NCBI GenBank assembly: GCA_012839605.1
Contig: DUNA01000074.1
Location: 1 to 51,299 of the forward strand
Source: Bacteroidales bacterium
Lineage (GTDB): Bacteria > Bacteroidota > Bacteroidia > Bacteroidales > UBA932
Direction of reading: 5' to 3'
Length of the DNA stretch: 51,299 bases
Shown: one piece after another, positions 1 through 9,868 of the stretch
How the letters are laid out: each line of letters starts with the position of its first letter
How positions within the stretch are numbered: position 1 is the stretch's first letter
The notes under the pieces: model-generated
The model's database searches: none
The model's input: the letters and a program-made list of their open reading frames with translations, nothing else
Told to the model about the DNA's origin: nothing
Program-made: the position numbers and the translations under genes

Positions 1-178
1 AAACAATATTTGGAATATTCGTACGACCAAACGAATATCATAAACTTTGATTCGGCTGCCGGCATTTTTTACACTGTATATAAGAACCGTCCTAAAGGAG
101 AAAGAATAGTCAAATGCCGGCAGCCGAATCAAAGTTTATGATATTCGTTTGGTCGTACGAATATTCCAAATATTGTTT
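1..178. repeat. Perfect 67-base inverted repeat at the contig end (fold-back)
   Basis: Bases 1-67 are the exact reverse complement of bases 112-178, with a 44-base loop at 68-111. Read on the plus strand from base 1, the left arm encodes the same protein segment (KQYLEYSYDQTNIINF...) that the minus-strand gene encodes in the right arm. It then continues through the loop as FYTVYKNRPKGERIV, which fits the expected continuation of a 5'-nucleotidase C-terminal domain. The true continuation of the gene therefore sits in the loop in the wrong orientation. This is what a strand-switch chimera produces during amplification or assembly. A real genomic palindrome is less likely. Confidence 0.93.
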
Positions 179-1408
179 GATTTCTTCTCCGGTCATTTCT
201 ATGATACACAACGTGTTTTCGTAAGGGAACCATGTAAAAAAATCTTTCAAATACAATTGTCCTTTATGAATAACGGCATCGTATTGCAATGCCGAGGCAA
301 AAGACACTTCCGGCAACAAGTCTGTCTGAAGACCGGCCATAGCTACCTGGCCCCTATGAACTTCATCCACCCAAGCAGAAGGTCCGTCAAAAGCCAGGCG
401 GCTTTCCATGGTGTTCAGGATTTCCGCTATGGGTGTGGTCTCATAAACATACGCCCTTTGGAAATAGTCGTTAAAATCTTCCAAATACTCTTGGTCCGGT
501 TCCAACTCCTTCGTGTCTACCAATACTGCTTTTACACGTATTTGTTTTTTCACTCCATGATGAATATCAATCTGCGCCTGTGCCACATAGCGCCCCCTTG
601 CTCCCGGATTGATAAGCCAAACCGTATCTTGTCCGGCCGTAGGAACGGCTTCAATATTGGGTACATGATCGTGGCCGTAGCAAATCAAATCAATGCCGGG
701 TACGTTCCGGGCTACCCATAAAGCTGCGTTTTCACTACCCATGTCACCGGAAGCACCTCCCTCGGCCCCGGTATGAAACAAACCAATGAGCAAATCGGGT
801 TTTTCTTTCTCCTTGATATACGGAACCCAAAAAGCTGCGGCTTCTTCTACAGAATGAAAATCCATTCCGGGACGCAAATGCTCCGCCACCCAAGAACTGA
901 CATGCGGAGTGAGCATCCCCAAAACAGCTATTTTATATCCCTTCTTTTTTACAACTACATACGGTTCAAAATACGGCTTGCCGGACACCAAATTTGTCAC
1001 ATTGGCAGTAACCACCGGAACACTTGTCTGCCTATATACACGCGAAAAAACAGGCACTCCCGCTTCTATATCGTGATTGCCTACTCCAATAGCCGTATAA
1101 GGGAACCAATCAAAAAAAGCAGCACTCAGGTGCTTTTCCGTAGTATCTATATAGTTCGAATAATACATACCCGGAGTGCCTTGCAGGTAATCGCCCGCAT
1201 CCAGCAACACCACTCGGTCCTTGTATTGTTCTTTCATTTGACGAATATAACCGGCCAAACCGGCTAAAGAAGAGTCAAAGCGTCCGTGCAAATCACTTGT
1301 TTGCAAAACTACCAAAGTAGTAGGTTCCCTTGAACAAGAGTACATTCCAAGGCATATACCTAGCAAAGAAGCAATCACAAAAAGCCTAAAGGAATTTGTC
1401 GTTTTCAT
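110..1408 (-). CDS. Bifunctional metallophosphatase/5'-nucleotidase lipoprotein, 3' end lost at the fold-back
   Basis: UshA/YfkN-type enzyme expected to hydrolyse 5'-nucleotides or related phosphoesters outside the cytoplasm. The start is taken at ATG 1408, giving a lipoprotein signal with the lipobox cysteine near residue 25 (LGMYSC). Calcineurin-like metal-binding motifs are present: TSDLHG near residue 37, DAGD near 70, GNHD near 110, FHTGA near 211 and GHDH near 245. The C-terminal nucleotidase domain starts around residue 325, and WFPYENTL near its end matches the substrate-binding part of the family. The frame stops at 110-112 only because of the inverted repeat at the window end, so the protein is 432 residues here and lacks the rest of its C-terminal domain. 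It lies downstream of a nuclease and TonB receptor locus, consistent with nucleotide salvage. Confidence 0.88.
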   Translation of the reverse strand: MKTTNSFRLFVIASLLGICLGMYSCSREPTTLVVLQTSDLHGRFDSSLAGLAGYIRQMKEQYKDRVVLLDAGDYLQGTPGMYYSNYIDTTEKHLSAAFFDWFPYTAIGVGNHDIEAGVPVFSRVYRQTSVPVVTANVTNLVSGKPYFEPYVVVKKKGYKIAVLGMLTPHVSSWVAEHLRPGMDFHSVEEAAAFWVPYIKEKEKPDLLIGLFHTGAEGGASGDMGSENAALWVARNVPGIDLICYGHDHVPNIEAVPTAGQDTVWLINPGARGRYVAQAQIDIHHGVKKQIRVKAVLVDTKELEPDQEYLEDFNDYFQRAYVYETTPIAEILNTMESRLAFDGPSAWVDEVHRGQVAMAGLQTDLLPEVSFASALQYDAVIHKGQLYLKDFFTWFPYENTLCIIEMTGEEIKQYLEYSYDQTNIINFDSAAGI

Positions 1409-1448
1409 ACAAGCAAAAATAAACAATTTAGGCCATTCAACATGAAAA

Positions 1449-1479
1449 AAGCCCGGAAATTATAAAAACTCCCGGGCTT
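1449..1479 (-). terminator. Intrinsic terminator after the first TonB receptor gene
   Basis: The arms AAGCCCGG (1449-1456) and CCGGGCTT (1472-1479) pair perfectly. On the minus strand the hairpin is followed by a run of six T. It lies just past the stop of the receptor gene at 1508 and upstream of the nucleotidase gene. Confidence 0.8.
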
Positions 1480-1507
1480 ACATCAAAAGGCTTTCAAGCC
1501 ATGAGTT

Positions 1508-4500
1508 TTAGAACAGCAAGCGGAATCCAAGCAACATGCTCCAGGTAGAGCTGGTTGACAGAGATTTGGACAACTGCGACTTGGCTTTAAAGTCGGCAAT
1601 ATCGTCTGCATTCAGGCGGAACGTGGGGGCTTGTGAAGTAGTTCCGGCACTGGCTACACTTAACGGCATGACGTTGTCGTAGCTTGATAAGGCGTTGTAG
1701 TAATAACAACCCCAAGAGTCGTTCAGCAGGTTTCCTACGTTCAAGATATCCAGGGAAACTTGAAGGGTTAACCTGTTGTCTTTACCAAAGTTTACAAATA
1801 CATCTTGCAACACTTTGATATCAAAACGGTGGATCCAGGGGCGTACGTGGCCAAAGCGTTCTGCATAATCGCCTTTACGGGCTTTCAGGTACGCATTGTT
1901 ATCTACGTACTCAAAGAAAGCCTGGCTTTGTGCTTCGGGGGTCATTCCTTTGTACTCAACAAAAGTAATTTCGCCGGGGCTGGCCGGGATGTACATCAAG
2001 TCCGAGTTGGAACTTCCGTCACCGTTTACGTCTCCTGCGTAGGTGTAGCTCCAACGACCGCTGGGTACTCCTTGGTAAACCAACCCGATGGTGGTTGCCA
2101 GATGGTTCAGGTATTCAATGCGGTATGTGATGTTTCCAATCAAACGATGGGGGATGGAGAAATTGGAGTAGCTCAATCCCGGATTGTTCAAGGAATTCAC
2201 AGAAGCATTGGCTGTCCATACAGAGTAAGCTGTAGAACCGGGGTTGGCCGATACGTCCTTGGCATTGGTATAGGTGTAGGCCACCATACCGCTCAAGCCT
2301 TTGGAGAAGTTCTTGGTCAACTGAGCCGTCATTTGCAGCTGGTATCCTTTGCTGGAATTAGTAAATAACATGGCCGAGGCCAGGGTGGGACTTACCTTCC
2401 GATTGGCACTTGTCCATACGGGACGTTGGTCGGGGCCTGCCATAGTTCCTTCGGGAGCTGCCTCGTTGGCATTCACCTGAGTTACGGCATTCACATCTTT
2501 GCTGTACAATACCTCTCCGGTAAAGATCATATTCCAAGGCAATTCCATATCTACTGCCAGGTTGTTACGCCAAATTTGGGGGAATTTGAAATCTTTATCC
2601 ACCATAGCAATGTTGGCGTTGTTGGGCAAGAAGTTGGGGTCCGGTTTGTCGGGGAACGTAGTCTTGTCTGCGTTAATCAACGCTTTGTAATCGGGATTGA
2701 ACTTCAATCCGTAAGCAGCACAAGTAGCTGCATTCCAAGCCAATTCAGGTGACTGAATCATAGCGGAACCTCCTACCTGGTTGGTAAACCATACAAAAGG
2801 CATCATGCCGGAGAACAGTCCTGTACCTCCGCGCAATTGCAACGAGCGGTCACCCTTCACGTCCCAGTTGAATCCAATACGAGGATTGATGGTCACTTTG
2901 GGTTTGGGCCAAGTGCCTACATCCCAGGATCCGCCTTTGACGGCTATACCGGAATCGGGATAATCAATGTCTCTAAATCCGGTCGTTTTGCCTACAATGG
3001 CTTGGTTGGTATCCATTTTGTCAAAATAGAACGGCAGTTCCAAGCGAACACCGTAGGTAAGCTTGAATGCGGGAGTTACCTGCCACTCATCTTGAGCATA
3101 CAGACCTCCGTAACCAAACGTCAACATTTGGCCGGGAGCGTCGTTGCCGTAATATCCATACGTTAAGCCAAAGCCAATGGGAGTAGCGTCGTTAATGAAA
3201 TCATCCACAGATGCATAACGATAGTAGCTGGTTCCTTCCCTAATGTAAGAGTTCCTTACATACATACGCTCAAACGAAGCACCTACTGTAACCGTATGGC
3301 GGTTTAAGTTGATGGTCATGTTGTTAACAACGTTCCAGGTGTTGTTCAACACTTCGTTGTGGAAGGTAAACAGTTCGTAACCAAAAGACATGTACGCGTT
3401 GCCGTCTTTCCAGATATCCACGTGCGGGAAACGATTCAACGGCTCTTCAAATTTGTCGTTAGGTGACGTACGTCCGTCACGAATATGTGTGTACGTAGCA
3501 TAGAACTGGTTGGTAATGCGGGAAGACAACGTAGAGTTCAATTCACCGGTGATGGAACGTACGGTATTTTCCATTCCGTAGAAGTTGTTCTGGAAGGCAA
3601 TGGAGTTCAAGCTCATACGTCCGCTCCTGGCGCGGTCAATTCCCGAAGGACCCGAGGTCGCATTGGTTACGTTCATATAGGAACCTACCACGTCGTTGTA
3701 ACGTATCATCAGTTTGTGGTTGCGGCTGATGTTCCAGTCCAGACGTGCCAAAATTTTGTAGTTCTGAACTTTGAAAGGATCCCAATCTTTGTATTTGCCC
3801 GGATCGTATTCGTATTTGCTGATCAGGTGTTGCTTTACTCTTTCCAGGTCAGCTTCCGATGTACGGGAAATAAATTGCGATTGATTGGCGTTGCCGTCCG
3901 TGCTGGGTCTCCAAGCAACACCGGCAGCGTTTTCCGTTTCAAATTCACCGCTCAGGAAAAAGAACAATTTGTTCTTGATGAGGGGACCGGCCACACGTAC
4001 ACCATACGTTTGCTTACCTGTCTCATCCACACCTTGGATCTCTACTCCGTCTACGGTTTTTCCTTGCATTCCTGCAAAACGTTGGTACGTATAGGCAGAT
4101 GCTTGGATTTTGTTGGTACCGCTCTTTGTTACTGCGTTAACGGCAGCACCGGTAAAGCGGGACTGACGGATGTCGTAAGGTGCAATGTTGACGGTTATTT
4201 CTTCAATAGCATCTAACGAGATGGGTTCTGCACGACCACCGGGCAAGTCGGAAGACAAGCCAAAGTTGTTGTTAAATCCGGCTCCGTCTACCGTAAAGTT
4301 GTTCATACGGTTGTCGCGCGATGCGAATGAAAATCCGCTGGCCTGAGGCGTCAGCTTGGTAAAGTCCTGAATACCGCGGCTTACTGTGGGCAATGCCGCA
4401 ATATCTCTTGCGCTCACGTTGGTGGATGTTCCCGACTTGTCTGAAGTAAGGATGGGGTTCTCCACACCTGCAGAAATCACAATCGCTTCCAATGTGGTGG

Positions 4501-4855
4501 CTGCTTCTGCAATCACTATGTTCTGCACATAGTTTTCGCTCAGACGCAATGCAATGTTGCCGTATGTGGCGTCTGCATACCCCATATACGATACGGTCAC
4601 CGTATAGGGGCCGCCAATACGCATGTTGTGCATGCGGTAGTTACCGGCAATGTCGGTAATGGCGTAGTACTGTGTTCCGGAAGGAGTATGAACGGCAATC
4701 ACGGTAGCACCGATGACTGCAGAACCATCTGCTTCCGTTACGCGACCACTCATACTAGATGTAGTGATCTGCGCAAATGCCAAAGTGGCAACAAAAAAGC
4801 TCATTGCCAACAAAGCAATCTTCTTAACAGTTTGTCTCATAGGTTGTTGTTTCAT
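1508..4855 (-). CDS. Oar-like TonB-dependent outer-membrane receptor
   Basis: A 1115-residue outer-membrane transporter. Residues 1-29 form a signal peptide ending AFAQ. Residues about 30-115 form a carboxypeptidase-regulatory-like (CarboxypepD_reg) beta-sandwich beginning TTSSMSGRVTEADG. A plug domain follows (TSTNVSARDIAALPTVSRG, then FTVDGAGFNNNFG and AVTKSGTNK), and the rest is a long beta-barrel ending in the terminal phenylalanine typical of outer-membrane barrels. It is paralogous to the receptor at 6546-9833, sharing domain order and many barrel segments such as ILARLDWNISRNH and KLFFF. It has its own terminators on both sides and so is probably transcribed alone. The substrate is not deducible from sequence. 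The neighbouring nuclease and nucleotidase make nucleic-acid fragments a reasonable guess. Confidence 0.92.
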   Translation of the reverse strand: MKQQPMRQTVKKIALLAMSFFVATLAFAQITTSSMSGRVTEADGSAVIGATVIAVHTPSGTQYYAITDIAGNYRMHNMRIGGPYTVTVSYMGYADATYGNIALRLSENYVQNIVIAEAATTLEAIVISAGVENPILTSDKSGTSTNVSARDIAALPTVSRGIQDFTKLTPQASGFSFASRDNRMNNFTVDGAGFNNNFGLSSDLPGGRAEPISLDAIEEITVNIAPYDIRQSRFTGAAVNAVTKSGTNKIQASAYTYQRFAGMQGKTVDGVEIQGVDETGKQTYGVRVAGPLIKNKLFFFLSGEFETENAAGVAWRPSTDGNANQSQFISRTSEADLERVKQHLISKYEYDPGKYKDWDPFKVQNYKILARLDWNISRNHKLMIRYNDVVGSYMNVTNATSGPSGIDRARSGRMSLNSIAFQNNFYGMENTVRSITGELNSTLSSRITNQFYATYTHIRDGRTSPNDKFEEPLNRFPHVDIWKDGNAYMSFGYELFTFHNEVLNNTWNVVNNMTINLNRHTVTVGASFERMYVRNSYIREGTSYYRYASVDDFINDATPIGFGLTYGYYGNDAPGQMLTFGYGGLYAQDEWQVTPAFKLTYGVRLELPFYFDKMDTNQAIVGKTTGFRDIDYPDSGIAVKGGSWDVGTWPKPKVTINPRIGFNWDVKGDRSLQLRGGTGLFSGMMPFVWFTNQVGGSAMIQSPELAWNAATCAAYGLKFNPDYKALINADKTTFPDKPDPNFLPNNANIAMVDKDFKFPQIWRNNLAVDMELPWNMIFTGEVLYSKDVNAVTQVNANEAAPEGTMAGPDQRPVWTSANRKVSPTLASAMLFTNSSKGYQLQMTAQLTKNFSKGLSGMVAYTYTNAKDVSANPGSTAYSVWTANASVNSLNNPGLSYSNFSIPHRLIGNITYRIEYLNHLATTIGLVYQGVPSGRWSYTYAGDVNGDGSSNSDLMYIPASPGEITFVEYKGMTPEAQSQAFFEYVDNNAYLKARKGDYAERFGHVRPWIHRFDIKVLQDVFVNFGKDNRLTLQVSLDILNVGNLLNDSWGCYYYNALSSYDNVMPLSVASAGTTSQAPTFRLNADDIADFKAKSQLSKSLSTSSTWSMLLGFRLLF

Positions 4856-4934
4856 TAAAAGTATTTGGTTTTAGCAATATAATTAAATCTGACGCCGCGA
4901 AATTAAGATATTAATCTCAAACCAAAAAAAACAA

Positions 4935-4963
4935 AGCCCGGAAATTTCCATGATTTCCGGGCT
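4935..4963 (-). terminator. Intrinsic terminator after the BACON/OB lipoprotein gene
   Basis: The 11-base arms AGCCCGGAAAT (4935-4945) and ATTTCCGGGCT (4953-4963) pair perfectly around a 7-base loop. On the minus strand a T-rich tract (TTTGTTTTTTTTGG) follows. The hairpin ends the three-gene unit 11959-4992 and separates it from the receptor gene that starts at 4855. The core AGCCCGG stem is the same as in the terminator at 1449-1479. Confidence 0.85.
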
Positions 4964-4991
4964 GTTTTGGATTCTTTTTCTGTCTTCTATT

Positions 4992-6527
4992 TTAGAAGAC
5001 AATTCCATCTGCAGGTTGGTGCGAAACATAAAATGCATTGCCCACTTGCGGTGATTCATTGTAAGCAGCTCTTCTGCCTACGATTGTAATCAAATCTCCT
5101 TCCTTCAGTCCCGTTTCTGCAAGCAGAGTTTGGAATAGCCTGGAGGCACCACGCCATCCCGGAACCAGTCCGTACACGTACACCTGGGAAGTTCCATCGG
5201 ATATATTGAAGTTTCCGTATTGGTCTGTTTCTGATAAAGTACCTACCGTACCTACCAGACGATAATACGTATTGCCGACAGCAGCATCTAAAAACTCTGA
5301 GAGCGTGGCATCTACAACCGGAATGTGTTCTTCTACCGTTGCGTTGACGCCTTGCGGAGTTCCGGCATACGACCTACGAGGAGTCACAAGCGTAACAATA
5401 TCACCCTCTTTTATACCCATGTTCTTCCATTGCTTTGTTTGTCCGTGTTCATCAAGTATACCGTAAATGTACACCTCGCCGGTAGCATCTTTTATGTAAA
5501 TATTACCATAATCGTTGCCCGTATCTCGGGTAATGATACCTGAAATCCGGTATTGCGTGACATCTTCTGCAGCAGCAATAAATTCCTCAATGGTAGCATC
5601 TATAATGGCTCCTATTTGTGTAACAGTAACTTTTATGGTAGAAGAATTACCGCCTTTGGCAGAAGTAAAGGAAATGTTTGCAGTACGGTCTCCTCCCAGG
5701 TTGGGTTGTGCCACAAAGGCTACTCGTGTAGAATCATCGGCTCCTTTACTCATGGATTTCACAGAAAGCCAATCTTCATTGTATTCTACATCCAGTCCAT
5801 CCCCTTTGTACAGAACAGCCACTTCAAATACGCCGCCTTCCTTGGGTATTTCCACTTTATCTACTTCTGCTGCAATAAGCGAAGGAGTAATCTTATCTAC
5901 GGTCACGTCTACCAATTCAATTTCCGCTCCATATGTTAAGCGCGGACCGTGTACCATTACGCGGTCTCCCACTGCCAGACCCCAGCTTAAAAAGTTTTGC
6001 GTGTTGCCCTTGGAATCCAGTGTTCCGTAAATCAACAATTCTCCCGTTCCATCATTCAGGCGCCAGTTACCATAAACGGTATTTTCAATGACCGTAACCT
6101 GCCCTTCTACCCAATATACCTTGCCATCGACCCCATTTTCTCTCACTTCTTTACACGTTGAGAGAACAATTTCCTGAGGACCGGCAATTTGGGTTACGGT
6201 CAACACCTGTACCTTTCCGGCGCAGTGTACATACACTTCAGAGGAATAATCTGACTCCGTAGCCGCTGTAGAAAAAGTAACCTTTATACCATCCGGAGCA
6301 GCACCCCCACTGGTGGGAGTAACCGTCAGCCAATCCGGAACATTGGTAATGTTCCAGCTTTCGGTAGCTGTCAGGGTAATTGTCTTTGAACCGCCCTCTT
6401 TAGCAAAGCCAATATAGGACATGTCCACTTTTACCTCTTTCAAGTTGGGTATCTCTATTTCATCTTTACAGCCTGTAAGTAATGCTGCAAAGGCAAAAAC
6501 CGATAATAATATATATTTAAGTTTCAT
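4992..6527 (-). CDS. Lipoprotein with two BACON-like and three OB-like domains
   Basis: A 511-residue predicted surface or periplasmic lipoprotein with the lipobox cysteine at residue 20 (ALLTGC). Two BACON-like immunoglobulin-fold domains are visible, at about residues 33-115 (ESWNITNVPDWLTVTPTSGG) and 218-305. Three repeated OB-fold-like units are at about 121-212, 310-398 and 404-503. They share the pattern G.V/I...YGN...DGT/DATG.(L/V).(I/V)YG, then EGD or VGD. BACON domains are common in Bacteroidota binding proteins, and OB folds often bind nucleic acids or oligosaccharides. The gene starts 18 bases after the receptor gene 6546-9833, so the two are almost certainly co-transcribed, suggesting a receptor-lipoprotein pair analogous to SusC/SusD in arrangement though not in sequence. 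The bound ligand is inferred, not shown. Confidence 0.8.
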   Translation of the reverse strand: MKLKYILLSVFAFAALLTGCKDEIEIPNLKEVKVDMSYIGFAKEGGSKTITLTATESWNITNVPDWLTVTPTSGGAAPDGIKVTFSTAATESDYSSEVYVHCAGKVQVLTVTQIAGPQEIVLSTCKEVRENGVDGKVYWVEGQVTVIENTVYGNWRLNDGTGELLIYGTLDSKGNTQNFLSWGLAVGDRVMVHGPRLTYGAEIELVDVTVDKITPSLIAAEVDKVEIPKEGGVFEVAVLYKGDGLDVEYNEDWLSVKSMSKGADDSTRVAFVAQPNLGGDRTANISFTSAKGGNSSTIKVTVTQIGAIIDATIEEFIAAAEDVTQYRISGIITRDTGNDYGNIYIKDATGEVYIYGILDEHGQTKQWKNMGIKEGDIVTLVTPRRSYAGTPQGVNATVEEHIPVVDATLSEFLDAAVGNTYYRLVGTVGTLSETDQYGNFNISDGTSQVYVYGLVPGWRGASRLFQTLLAETGLKEGDLITIVGRRAAYNESPQVGNAFYVSHQPADGIVF

Positions 6528-6545
6528 AAGGTAAGTTTTAGCTGA

Positions 6546-9500
6546 TTAGTTAAAAAGATATCTAATACCAACCTGCAGTGACCAGCATTGACCCATTGAG
6601 TGGCTGTAATCCCAGGTCTTGGCGCCTTCCTGTACCCTTGTCTTGAATACCGGGACACCTTGTTCGTTGATACTGTCTAATTGCAAGATGCGTCCGCTCA
6701 TTGCCTCGGTAGAGAGAATCTGGTGGACACCCCATTTGCTATTGAACAAGTTGCCTATGTTCATCAAGTCAAAATTCAGTTGGAAGGTATTCCTTGATTT
6801 ACCAATGTTGACAACGAAATCTCTCGAATAACGGAAGTCAAAACGGTGTACCCAAGGTGAATAAACACTGTATGCTTCTGCATATTTCCCTTTGTTCTTG
6901 GTCAAATAGGCATCTTGATCTGCAAACGCCCAGTAACGCTCCCTGTCGCTTTGTGAAGCAAACAAGATTTCTGTATCGTCTTTGGGTATGTACATCACGT
7001 CATAAGCAATGTTGTCCCCGTTAAAATCACCATTATACATATATGTATAGTTGGAACCGCCACGATACGCTTGGTAGAACAATGCAAAGTGGTTCTTTGA
7101 ATTGTCTTGATAAGAAATAGAAGCAAACACACGGTCAGGAGTCACGTATTGAGAATTGCTGAGTCCTGCAAAGTTGGCTCCCTCAACTGTGGGAATATAC
7201 AAGTAAGCAGATTCAGCATTGGAACCGGGCATACCTGTAATTTGCTTCATAACCGTATGTGTATAAGAAGCCATGATGTGCAGATTCTTCATGGGGCTCA
7301 TGTTCAACATGACGTTGGCTGTCCATCCGTATCCTTTATTTGTGTTGGTAAGCACAAACGCGTCTGTATCTGTATATCTATACTCTTGCGGATAAATATG
7401 ACGCCTGTCGGGTCCGTTTAACTGAGTGAAACCGGCATTTTCTTTTATGTTCCAATTCAACAGACGAACTCCATTGATGGTCTTGTTGAAAATATATTCA
7501 CCCGTGATGGAGAAAGGAAACGATGTACGGAAATTGTAATCCAACGCAATGGAAGTTTTCCATATTTGAGGCATCCTGAAATTGGGGTCAATCCCATTAA
7601 TCTGAGAAGGTTTCACACCGTCTTCCGGAGAAATGGTTTTAGGGAACTTCTTGGGATCCAAGCTGTGGAGCTTTTCAATCAATGCGTCAACATCTGTAAT
7701 CATTTTGCCTTTGAATGATTCCAGAAGAGGATCGGGGTTGGCTACACCGGCACTGTATCTTGTAGAAACAGCCACAATGTTTTGCACCATTCCCGAGTTT
7801 GTGGGCATATTGGTGAAAAACACCAAGGGCAAACGACCGGAGAACAATCCGGAACCTCCACGGACTTTAAGGGTACGGTCACCAAGTACGTCCCACGTAA
7901 ATCCTACTCTGGGAGAAACTTGGAGTTTTGGTTTGGGCCATTTTCCGGTATCTACACTCTTGCCATCATATTCAATTTCATAAATCGCATTATTCCGCAT
8001 CAAATCCTTATTGTTGAATATGATCTCATCAAAACGAACACCGTAATTCAATTTGAAGTTATGGCCTATGCTCCACTCGTCTTGCAAGTACAACCCAAAC
8101 TGATAAAAACGCACGCGGGCCGCCGGGTTTTGTTCGCCATCATAACCATAAGTCAAAGCAACCGTTTCAGGAGCCGCTCCCGTCAGGAAATCATCCAGAC
8201 TGTGGTAGCGGTAGTAACCCGTACCGTTTCTCATATAAGAGTTGTCGGCCATTTGATATTCAAAGCTGATTCCGGCCGTTATTTTGTGGTTGCCTTTATA
8301 CCAAGTGATGTCGTCTTTTGCGTTAAGTACCGTATTGTGAACACCGTTGTTCCAAGTAAACAGTTCGTAACCTGCAGACATATAAGGCATAATGTTTTGG
8401 TGAATCTGTCCATTCTCTACTGAATATCCATCCAAAATGTCGATAAACGGGAATTTGGTAGAACTGGATCCGCGGATGTCGTCCAATTGCGAATACGTAA
8501 TAAGCAGCTGGTTGGAAAGGTTGTCTCCTATACGGCTGTTTAAGTCAGCAGAAACTGAATTCACAATATTGTCCATGGAATACATAGCATTGGCAAAGGC
8601 CATGGAGTATTGGCCTAGGCGGCTTTCCGTTGCGCGCTGAATACAGTTGGAAGAAGAAGCATTGGTGTTTCTCCAGCCCCTGTTCAACGTGTAGTTGTAA
8701 CGAATGGCCAAGTTGTGGTTCCGGCTGATGTTCCAGTCCAGTCGAGCCAATATTTTCATATTGCTTTCATTGGCTGGATAATCTGTGTAAGAGCCCGTAT
8801 CGTAATCGTACGTATTCTTTAGGAAATCAGAAACTTTCTTCATATCGGCTACCGTGGTACGTGAAATATAAAGGTCTCTGTTTGCCACTCCGTCTATTGA
8901 AGGCCTCCAGCGGTTGACTACCGTGGGTGTTTCTGTATATTCAAAGTTCACAAAGAAGAACAATTTGTTCTTCATAATAGGGCCACCCAATGTAAATCCA
9001 TATGTGGTGTTTCTGTCTATTTCTCTATCTGCCAATTCAACACCATTGACTCTATTCCCTCTCATGTTCTCATTCCGATGGTATGCATAGGCACTCCCCT
9101 TAAATGTGTTGGTCCCCGATTTTGTAATGGCGTTGACTCCACCGCCAATGAAATTGGTTTGACGCACATCAAAAGGAGCAATTACTACTTGAACTTCTTC
9201 AATAGCATCAATGGAAATAGGTGTTCCTCCACCGGGAAGGCTGGCGCTCAAACCAAAGTTGTTGTTGAAGTTGGCTCCGTCAACAGTAAAGTTTGAGGAA
9301 CGGCCGTCCCCACCGGAAAAACTCATGCCGCTACCTCCGTACGGAGACAGTTTGGCAATATCGGTTATACTCCTGTTCAGGGTAGGCAGTTTTTGTATAT
9401 CCCGGTTTGAAATGTTCGTAGAAGAACCAAATTTTTCACCGGCAAATGCAGAAGAGGCAGAGGCTACAATCACAATATCATCCAGTTTGAAGGCCTCTTC

Positions 9501-9833
9501 CTTCAGCTCCACACTTAAGTTGTACTGATCCCCCAACTGAAGCGTAACGTCAGTAAAACTCATGGTCTGAAAGCCTATGAAGGATACTTCTACTTCGTAG
9601 GGTCCTCCGGGACGCATCCCTTGAATGGCATAGCGGCCGTCGTTGTTAGTGACAGCTGCATATTTGGTTCCGGACGGAACGTGAGTAGCAACCAGAGTCA
9701 CCCCGGCTACTGCAGCTCCGCCGTCGTCGGTAATTCTCCCACCCAAAGACGAAGTAGTGATCTGGGCGTAAGCTCCCGTACTCAGGAACACGAATGCCAA
9801 AAAAGCGAAAAAACATTGAACAATTCTTTTCAT
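6546..9833 (-). CDS. Oar-like TonB-dependent outer-membrane receptor (second copy)
   Basis: A 1095-residue receptor with a signal peptide (cleavage after AYAQ, about residue 24), a carboxypeptidase-regulatory-like domain (TTSSLGGRITDDGGAAVAGV), a plug (NISNRDIQKLPTLNRSITD) and a barrel ending in RYLFN. It shares architecture and many motifs with the receptor at 1508-4855 (FTVDGANFNNNFGLS, NAITKSGTN, KLFFFVNFEYTE), so the two arose by duplication. It sits between the nuclease lipoprotein gene (35 bases upstream) and the OB/BACON lipoprotein gene (18 bases downstream), an operon that would put a surface nuclease, a binding lipoprotein and an import channel together. Confidence 0.92.
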   Translation of the reverse strand: MKRIVQCFFAFLAFVFLSTGAYAQITTSSLGGRITDDGGAAVAGVTLVATHVPSGTKYAAVTNNDGRYAIQGMRPGGPYEVEVSFIGFQTMSFTDVTLQLGDQYNLSVELKEEAFKLDDIVIVASASSAFAGEKFGSSTNISNRDIQKLPTLNRSITDIAKLSPYGGSGMSFSGGDGRSSNFTVDGANFNNNFGLSASLPGGGTPISIDAIEEVQVVIAPFDVRQTNFIGGGVNAITKSGTNTFKGSAYAYHRNENMRGNRVNGVELADREIDRNTTYGFTLGGPIMKNKLFFFVNFEYTETPTVVNRWRPSIDGVANRDLYISRTTVADMKKVSDFLKNTYDYDTGSYTDYPANESNMKILARLDWNISRNHNLAIRYNYTLNRGWRNTNASSSNCIQRATESRLGQYSMAFANAMYSMDNIVNSVSADLNSRIGDNLSNQLLITYSQLDDIRGSSSTKFPFIDILDGYSVENGQIHQNIMPYMSAGYELFTWNNGVHNTVLNAKDDITWYKGNHKITAGISFEYQMADNSYMRNGTGYYRYHSLDDFLTGAAPETVALTYGYDGEQNPAARVRFYQFGLYLQDEWSIGHNFKLNYGVRFDEIIFNNKDLMRNNAIYEIEYDGKSVDTGKWPKPKLQVSPRVGFTWDVLGDRTLKVRGGSGLFSGRLPLVFFTNMPTNSGMVQNIVAVSTRYSAGVANPDPLLESFKGKMITDVDALIEKLHSLDPKKFPKTISPEDGVKPSQINGIDPNFRMPQIWKTSIALDYNFRTSFPFSITGEYIFNKTINGVRLLNWNIKENAGFTQLNGPDRRHIYPQEYRYTDTDAFVLTNTNKGYGWTANVMLNMSPMKNLHIMASYTHTVMKQITGMPGSNAESAYLYIPTVEGANFAGLSNSQYVTPDRVFASISYQDNSKNHFALFYQAYRGGSNYTYMYNGDFNGDNIAYDVMYIPKDDTEILFASQSDRERYWAFADQDAYLTKNKGKYAEAYSVYSPWVHRFDFRYSRDFVVNIGKSRNTFQLNFDLMNIGNLFNSKWGVHQILSTEAMSGRILQLDSINEQGVPVFKTRVQEGAKTWDYSHSMGQCWSLQVGIRYLFN

Positions 9834-9868
9834 AAAATTTTATTTAGGTTATTAATATATTTTAAAAG

